From contig LWTL01000119.1 in NCBI GenBank assembly GCA_002101235.1, forward strand, positions 49,726-113,725: a DNA stretch of 64,000 bases, in the 5' to 3' direction. Below, in pieces: positions 59,585-64,000 of the stretch (position 1 is its first letter; each line of letters opens with the position of its first letter). Made by a program: the position numbers and the translations under genes. A model generated the notes under the pieces. That model was given only the letters and a program-made list of their open reading frames with translations. It did not search any database and had not been told where the DNA came from. Origin of the DNA: Cycloclasticus sp. symbiont of Bathymodiolus heckerae (GTDB taxonomy: Bacteria > Pseudomonadota > Gammaproteobacteria > Methylococcales > Cycloclasticaceae).

Positions 59585-60609
59585 TTATACAACAATTCCT
59601 GTTTCTTTAATAAACTGTTTTTTCCTGCTTTCGTCTACAAGTATTGCGAAATCAGCCCTACTAATTTCCTGTCCATTAAACATTACATCCCCATTAAGCA
59701 CTTGATTAGGGAATAATTTTTCCATAAAGCTGACCATTCTTGCCATTGTTCGAGCACCCCCGTCTTTAACATTTGTCGGTCGCGCATGTAAGGTGATATT
59801 TTGATCCATAAAAACAGTTTGGCCATCCTCCCAGTTTTGGGTGTAAATGTTTTTGGGGTTATTTAATTTACTCCATATGTGTGTTTTTATTTTAATACTT
59901 TCGTCAACACTCACATCACGAAACCTTTTAAAGCAATGACTTGGAAACTTAAACCCCTTTCTTCCACTAGCAGTTTGATCAATCAATGGGCATTCCATTC
60001 CATCTACAGGTACCATGTTCGCCCTAACAATATCAAGTTGAGAAGGGATAAGCTCTTCAGACATTGATCCTCCGTCCCATTCCCAAACAGAAATCAATTC
60101 GTCAAACATTGTCTTATCTTCACAATTTAAAGCGTCATATACTGGGGCCGTACATAAGAAAGTTGTTTGACTATTCCTTGTTCCCAAAAGGCTTGATAAG
60201 CCAATAACCCTTTGCGCCGCATAACTGGCTTGCTGGTCACTATGCCAGTCTAATTCTCCATTAGTAAAAAGACCAACCGGCTTACCCCTTTTATTTTTTG
60301 CATAACTGACCCGTGTCATACCCTCTTTAAATTCTTTAACCGCCGATGAAATATACCCTAAGTTTAAAAGAAGCTCCCTCCAATGGGGGTCCCTTGAAGG
60401 ACTTTTTCGGATACATACTCTTCAATTAATGAACGTGATGGCGAACCCCAGAGACTTTGAATTTCAAATAACCTTTTTTCACTAACTTTTTGATCTAAAA
60501 GAATGATGCACTTATCCGCTACAAGGCGGCCAAGCTCTATGCACATAGCATCATCATCTATGTCCATGCCTTTTACTTCATAGGCATTATTTAATTCGAC
60601 TAATTTCAT
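59585..60609 (-). pseudogene. 2-oxoglutarate/Fe(II) oxygenase (TauD/TfdA-like), frameshifted
   Basis: One gene read in two frames. The first part starts at ATG 60609 (MKLVELNNAYEVKGMDIDD, ADKCIILLDQ) and ends wrongly at 60364. From the C5 tract at 60385-60389 the other frame continues HWRELLLNLGYISSAV into the conserved domain. One extra C would join them to about 340 residues. The iron-ligand motif is in ELDWHSDQQ and the distal His and 2-OG Arg in ITLHARPTNVKDGGARTMARM, all intact. Its start overlaps the stop of the carrier protein gene by four bases, so an ACP-tethered substrate is plausible. Pseudogene, programmed slip and sequencing error are all possible. Confidence 0.75.
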
Positions 60610-60872
60610 TGAGGGAAGCCTTTGAGTGACTCTTTAGCGTATTCAGTTTCTTCTATTAATGTGATTAGTTCTTTAAACGTCTTAACCTTTTCTGCATCTT
60701 CATCCCCAATAGAAATACCTAAAGTTTGCTCTATTAAAACTATTAGCTCTAACGTATCTAGTGAGTTCATGCCGAGGTCAAACTGGAGCTCAGTATCATC
60801 AACTATTCTAGATTGATCTATACCCTGCTCATCAGCAATAAGTTTTCTAATTTTATTTGAAAGCTCGTTCAT
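60606..60872 (-). CDS. acyl/peptidyl carrier protein
   Basis: 88 residues from ATG at 60872, preceded at some distance by AAAGGG; an upstream TTG at 60905 is less likely. LGMNSLDTLELIVLIEQTLGISIGDEDAEKVKTFKELITLIE contains the phosphopantetheine Ser in NSLD (usually DSLD; the Asp is Asn here). It is not the fatty-acid acpP, which lies in the fab cluster. The oxygenase gene follows with overlap. No adenylating ligase gene is nearby; loading must be done by an enzyme elsewhere. Confidence 0.88.
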   Translation of the reverse strand: MNELSNKIRKLIADEQGIDQSRIVDDTELQFDLGMNSLDTLELIVLIEQTLGISIGDEDAEKVKTFKELITLIEETEYAKESLKGFPQ

Positions 60873-61437
60873 TTTGTACAACCCTTTAAAGTTAGGTGAA
60901 TTCAATTTCTTGGATAGCTATCTAAGCTACTTTTTAACCACTAGTTATTAGTATATGACAGCCCTACTGTTCAGCCCCAGCATCTGTGAAACAAACCAAG
61001 TTGTTGCATAAACCGCTAACAATCCCTCATTCCAATTCCATGCCGTCGTGAGATCGATAATCATACTCAGACCCTATCATAGTATAGTATAGTTTCATAC
61101 TATGCTCTGTTTGTGGGTTGAAAGCAGCTATATTTCACTAACTAATTTAGCCAACAATCACTGAACTAACCTATTTGATGCGACAAGCGCCATCATCTTG
61201 AGTTATTAGGTGGAAAATTGAAACCAACAAAAATTATTTTCCCGATAGGCGCAAAGAAAAGCAGGGTAGCCCACTGCGCACTAAGTTTGCCAAAATTCAA
61301 ACGTAAACTACAGTAAACTATTCACAAACATAGTAGTAATTATATAAATAATTACTATATTCAAGCAAAACGATATATAAGAAAGTTTAACCATGACCCA
61401 AGGGGTAGCAAGGCAACTTAGCGAGGACAGTCCCTAA
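60873..61437. other. 565-base divergent intergenic region
   Basis: AT-rich, no convincing gene. It holds promoters for the carrier-protein and MBOAT units, an imperfect direct/inverted ATAGTAT repeat (about 61075-61106), and the palindrome at 61334-61357. A 14-codon ORF (61393-61437, MTQGVARQLSEDSP) ends exactly at the MBOAT ATG with TAAATG; it may be a translated leader but has no other support. GCGAGGACAG before the MBOAT ATG may serve as its ribosome site. Confidence 0.5.
61334..61357. promoter_or_regulatory. 24-bp AT-rich palindrome, possible operator
   Basis: TAGTAATTAT and ATAATTACTA are perfect 10-base complements separated by ATAA, about 80 bases before the MBOAT start. The symmetry and position suit a regulator binding site. 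The regulator is not known. Confidence 0.45.
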
Positions 61438-62859
61438 ATGAGTTTTACAGACTATCATTACTATTTTTTTTTATTTCTGTTATTACTTTTTTTAATTTTC
61501 ATTAAAAATGATTGTCGTTGGGTTTTTTTACTACTATTTAGCATAATATTTTATGCTTATGGTCAGTGGGAGTACTTGTTATTATTGCTAGTGTCTATAA
61601 CTATAGATTATAGCTGCGCTTTAAAAATAGAAAAATCCGAGAACTTATTAAAGAGGCGCCTTTGGCTAATAGTAAGTTTACTATCAAACTTAGGTATTTT
61701 ATTTTTTTTCAAATACTTTACAACTTTCTATGAAAACTGGTCATGGATTGAAGCTCGACAAAGCATTTTATATTCACAATTCGAAAGCATCATTTTGCCG
61801 CTTGGGCTTTCATTTTATACCTTACAGTCAATGGGCTACACTATTGATGTTTATAAAAAGTTAATTAAAGCAGAACGACATTTCGGCTACTTTTCACTTT
61901 ATGTAAGCTTTTTTCCTCAATTAGTCGCAGGGCCAATCGAGCGCCCTCAGAAATTACTCCCCCAACTACGCACTCCAAATCCAATTAGTACTGAAAAAAT
62001 TCAGTCCGGATTGTTCCTGATTGGCTTTGGGCTTTTTAAAAAGCTGGTTATTGCAGACCGTATTTTTGTTCTCTTAAACGATAGCTTATCATCTTATGAC
62101 AACCTTTTAGGTTGGCAAGCACTCGGTTTTGGAACATTAGCTATTTTTGCTGTTTATATGGATCTTTCTGCTTACACTGATATTGCTAGGGGCTCCGCCC
62201 GCTTATTTGGAATTGAATTATCCATTAATTTTAATAGACCCTTTCTAGCTCGAAGCCTTGGCGAATTTTGGCAGCGATGGCATATCAGTTTATCTAGCTG
62301 GATAATGACCTATGTGTTTCGGCCTCTCGCCCAGTTAAGTCGCTCCTCCATATACAGACACTTAGCACTTATTGTGACATTTCTAATTATTGGACTTTGG
62401 CATGGCCCAACATCTCCGTTTTTATTAATGGGGGCACTACAAGGTTGCGTTATAGTTCTAGAGCGAATTACAGCAAGCCATGGTTATACATGGCCTAAAT
62501 CAAAAATATTTAACTCCTTACGCATACTCCGAACACATTTGTTTTTAAATATTAGCGGGGTTCTTTTTCTATCACCATCAATGGATACAGCAATAAAAAT
62601 ATATAGTCAAATATTCAATCATAGAGCATTTTTAGACACCTCTATTATTATGAGTCAATTACATGGCACTACATTCTCTATTTTGTTAGCGGGAGGCTTT
62701 CTAACAATGACGACTGCCAGTCTATTTAAAATAAGAATAGTGGAAGCCATCTCTAACCTTTCTACTATCGGCAGATTTTTATTGCTATATGCGGTCTTTT
62801 TTATAACCATAGCCTTTGCAGAAAGGGGGTCAAATGAGTTTCTCTATTTCGTGTTTTAA
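61438..62859 (+). CDS. MBOAT family O-acyltransferase (AlgI/DltB-like)
   Basis: 473 residues, about eleven hydrophobic segments. The family core is complete: LPLGLSFYTLQSMGYTIDVYKK, FFPQLVAGPIERPQKLLPQL, YMDLSAYTDIARGSARLFGIELSINFNRPFLARSLGEFWQRWHISLSSWI, and the catalytic His in LIIGLWHGPTSPF. MBOAT proteins move acyl groups across or at the membrane onto extracellular polymers (alginate, peptidoglycan, teichoic acid) or proteins. The downstream SGNH-like gene, overlapping by 26 bases, is a common partner. The gene is markedly AT-rich compared with its core neighbours, which suggests transfer. Confidence 0.88.
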   Translation: MSFTDYHYYFFLFLLLLFLIFIKNDCRWVFLLLFSIIFYAYGQWEYLLLLLVSITIDYSCALKIEKSENLLKRRLWLIVSLLSNLGILFFFKYFTTFYENWSWIEARQSILYSQFESIILPLGLSFYTLQSMGYTIDVYKKLIKAERHFGYFSLYVSFFPQLVAGPIERPQKLLPQLRTPNPISTEKIQSGLFLIGFGLFKKLVIADRIFVLLNDSLSSYDNLLGWQALGFGTLAIFAVYMDLSAYTDIARGSARLFGIELSINFNRPFLARSLGEFWQRWHISLSSWIMTYVFRPLAQLSRSSIYRHLALIVTFLIIGLWHGPTSPFLLMGALQGCVIVLERITASHGYTWPKSKIFNSLRILRTHLFLNISGVLFLSPSMDTAIKIYSQIFNHRAFLDTSIIMSQLHGTTFSILLAGGFLTMTTASLFKIRIVEAISNLSTIGRFLLLYAVFFITIAFAERGSNEFLYFVF

Positions 62860-63874
62860 AAAAAGCAAGGACTATAAACTAGCATCCAGCCTATTGTTTT
62901 TTCTTGGGTTTGGGCTGCTCGTATTCACAGTAATAGGGTACATAGGAGAGAGAGTCGCACCCCATGCTGCCCCCTCCAGGCTATCAAGGTCTATTGGGCA
63001 ATCAAACGTAATACTTGCTGATGTCAATACTATAACGCTTGGAACATCTCACAATAAAGCCATATTAAAAGATAAATATAAACTACCTATAATCCATTTA
63101 TTTACAGGAGGACAAAGCATTAGAGAGAGCTTGTTTTTGCTTAAATACTTTAGAAGCAAACTACAAAATATTAAGCGCATACTAATCCCTATAACAGCAG
63201 GCTCACTTAGACAAAGCTCAAAGATTCGCCCTCAATTAGCCACTGAGTTATTTAATTTAGACCCCTATTTTTTTTTAAAAAGTGTCTCTCCTGCGAATAT
63301 TGATTTTTATGCAGGACCTTTAATACGAAGAGTTGCACGGCCTGATAACTGGGAACCTGTATATAAAAAAATACTACTAGGGAATAAAGGGAATAAAGGG
63401 AATAAAGGGAATAAAGGGAATAAAGGGAATAAAGGGAAGAAGGAGCCTTTTCTTATCGATCGTGCGCTGAGGCACCTAAAGGTAAGAGGTATCAGCACGC
63501 AACAAGAAACAAAAAATACGTCTTATATTAAGGAGCTAGCTAAAGTTGCAAATGAACTTGGTGCTTGCCTTATGCTTTATGAGTCACCCGTATCTTCAGC
63601 ATATATAAATAACGCTATGATGCACACGCCTGAATTAAGAAACTGGAAAATCCTTTTCAGGAAGCTTTCCGATAGCGCTAAAGGTGAATATTGTATATAT
63701 TTCTTAGAAGGCTTATGGAGTATAGAGGATTCAATGAACCCTCTATACTACAGAGACCAAGACCATTTAAATAAAGCTGGAGCTAGTATTTTTACTGCAG
63801 CAATAAATGAGAAACTAAGTTTAATTCTTGATTCCAGGGCTGAGTTAGCTAACTCTGAAAATCAAATCCCATGA
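62834..63874 (+). CDS. membrane-anchored SGNH/DltD-like protein
   Basis: 346 residues from ATG at 62834, behind AAGGGGGTC; an ATG at 62816 is less likely. One N-terminal membrane helix (LLFFLGFGLLVFTVIGYI) anchors a periplasmic domain. TLGTSHNKAI fits the SGNH block I Ser, and YYRDQDHLNKAGASIF the block V Asp-His. It most resembles the small SGNH-like partners of MBOAT acyltransferases, though family assignment is by motif only. Residues 183-203 are a GNK repeat from a nine-base tandem array. The stop lies next to an insertion sequence tip. Confidence 0.7.
   Translation: MSFSISCFKKSKDYKLASSLLFFLGFGLLVFTVIGYIGERVAPHAAPSRLSRSIGQSNVILADVNTITLGTSHNKAILKDKYKLPIIHLFTGGQSIRESLFLLKYFRSKLQNIKRILIPITAGSLRQSSKIRPQLATELFNLDPYFFLKSVSPANIDFYAGPLIRRVARPDNWEPVYKKILLGNKGNKGNKGNKGNKGNKGKKEPFLIDRALRHLKVRGISTQQETKNTSYIKELAKVANELGACLMLYESPVSSAYINNAMMHTPELRNWKILFRKLSDSAKGEYCIYFLEGLWSIEDSMNPLYYRDQDHLNKAGASIFTAAINEKLSLILDSRAELANSENQIP
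63380..63442 (+). repeat. nine-base in-frame tandem repeat in the SGNH gene
   Basis: Six exact copies of GGGAATAAA (63380-63433) followed by one changed copy GGGAAGAAG (63434-63442). It encodes (Gly-Asn-Lys)6-Gly-Lys-Lys. The unit is a multiple of three, so copy changes alter protein length without a frameshift. Confidence 0.95.
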
Positions 63875-63875
63875 C

Positions 63876-64000
63876 TGTAGTGGTCAAGTAAATTTGGCCA
63901 CAGTTTTGTATTCAGCCCAGTAGTTTTTCTCCGCAACATTTGGCGATAAGCCATTGTTATGTTGATGAGGCCTGACTTGGCTGTAGTACCCGATTATATA
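63876..64000 (-). mobile_element. IS3-family insertion sequence, one end
   Basis: The element probably begins at 63876 with TGTAGTGGTCAAGTAAATTT, an end starting TG as in the IS3 family. It runs past the window edge. It lies one base past the stop of the SGNH gene. The other end and a target duplication are not visible. Confidence 0.75.
63884..64000 (-). CDS. IS3-family transposase OrfB, C-terminal fragment
   Basis: Not a full ORF here: only the last 38 codons and stop are in the window. They read YYSQVRPHQHNNGLSP, then AEKNYW and KTVAKFT, which is the conserved end of the DDE integrase-type IS3 transposase (usually YYNxxRPHxxLGxxxPxxxE). The Arg-Pro-His motif follows the catalytic Glu region, which lies outside the window. 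The gene reads toward the plus-strand SGNH gene. Confidence 0.85.
   Translation of the reverse strand, partial: YIIGYYSQVRPHQHNNGLSPNVAEKNYWAEYKTVAKFT

Noticed and set aside
60606..60872. Fatty-acid acyl carrier protein AcpP
   Set aside because: It has an NSL instead of DSL motif and lies away from fab genes beside an oxygenase, so a dedicated carrier is more likely.
63380..63442. CRISPR-like array
   Set aside because: The repeats are nine bases long, directly abutting with no spacers, and in frame within a coding gene.
59585..63874. A dltABCD operon for D-alanylation
   Set aside because: Carrier, MBOAT and SGNH proteins are present, but there is no DltA-type ligase, the genes are in two divergent units, and the MBOAT core looks more like AlgI.
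1..64000. tRNA or rRNA genes, prophage, complete CRISPR locus, replication origin
   Set aside because: I looked for these in the gaps between genes and saw no supporting sequence. The gaps are mostly short and accounted for.

Overview
The window is a stretch of a gammaproteobacterial chromosome with a mid-40s G+C by eye. Several gene orders match those known from Pseudomonas and relatives: tsaC/dprA/LysM divergent from def-fmt-rsmB and followed by trkA, gshB-tonB-yqgE-ruvX-pyrR-pyrB-pyrC', and metK-ahcY-metF. Most of it (1-59.3 kb) is core housekeeping. The base composition and the mix of ntrYX, SulP, DUF4212/SSS, a DASS carrier and a solitary binding-protein/hybrid-kinase module would fit a free-living, probably aquatic, heterotroph. 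I cannot name the genus.

Layout. 1-5.6 kb (minus): LysM protein, dprA, smg, topA, purE and the start of tsaC. 5.7-16.1 kb (plus): def, fmt, rsmB, a DUF4390 protein, an NtrY-like kinase, an NtrX-like regulator, trkA, trkH and a methyltransferase, packed as a translation-quality/envelope-sensing/potassium-uptake unit. 16.1-18.4 kb: a rhodanese and typA. 18.44-18.69 kb (minus): a small RNA gene of the CsrB/RsmY/RsmZ type with its own GacA box, -10 element and terminator. 18.8-27.3 kb (plus): hisBHAFIE, tatA and tatC (no tatB), a DUF1499 protein, a YgiQ radical SAM protein and a DASS transporter. 27.4-33.5 kb: a periplasmic binding protein, a tripartite hybrid histidine kinase and a REC-PAS-GGDEF protein, probably one c-di-GMP signalling pathway. 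33.6-38.1 kb: an SDR reductase, a DUF4212/sodium-solute symporter pair and a convergent porin. 38.2-47 kb: yaiI, efpL, hopJ-like, dbpA, sulP, recQ (minus), yheS and a VF530-type protein. 47-53.8 kb (minus): gshB, tonB, yqgE, ruvX, pyrR, pyrB, inactive pyrC', pyrK and vanZ-like. 53.8-59.5 kb (minus): a GIY-YIG protein, then the methyl-cycle operon metK-ahcY-metF-ycgL-rsmE behind an S-adenosylhomocysteine riboswitch and a recognisable promoter.

59.6-64 kb is accessory. On the minus strand lies an acyl carrier protein followed by a 2-oxoglutarate-dependent oxygenase whose frame is broken at a C5 tract. On the plus strand is an AT-rich MBOAT acyltransferase followed by an SGNH-like protein carrying an in-frame nine-base tandem repeat. 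The window ends inside an IS3-family insertion sequence whose tip lies one base past the SGNH stop codon.

The most notable observations are the GacA-controlled CsrA-sponge RNA between typA and hisB, the SAH riboswitch with a mutually exclusive hairpin before metK, the carrier-protein/oxygenase/MBOAT/SGNH island, and a perfect 16-bp hairpin inside the 5' end of dprA. Two single-base frameshifts (pyrR and the oxygenase) could be real or could be assembly errors. Protein identities come from recognising family motifs by eye. No search or folding program was run.
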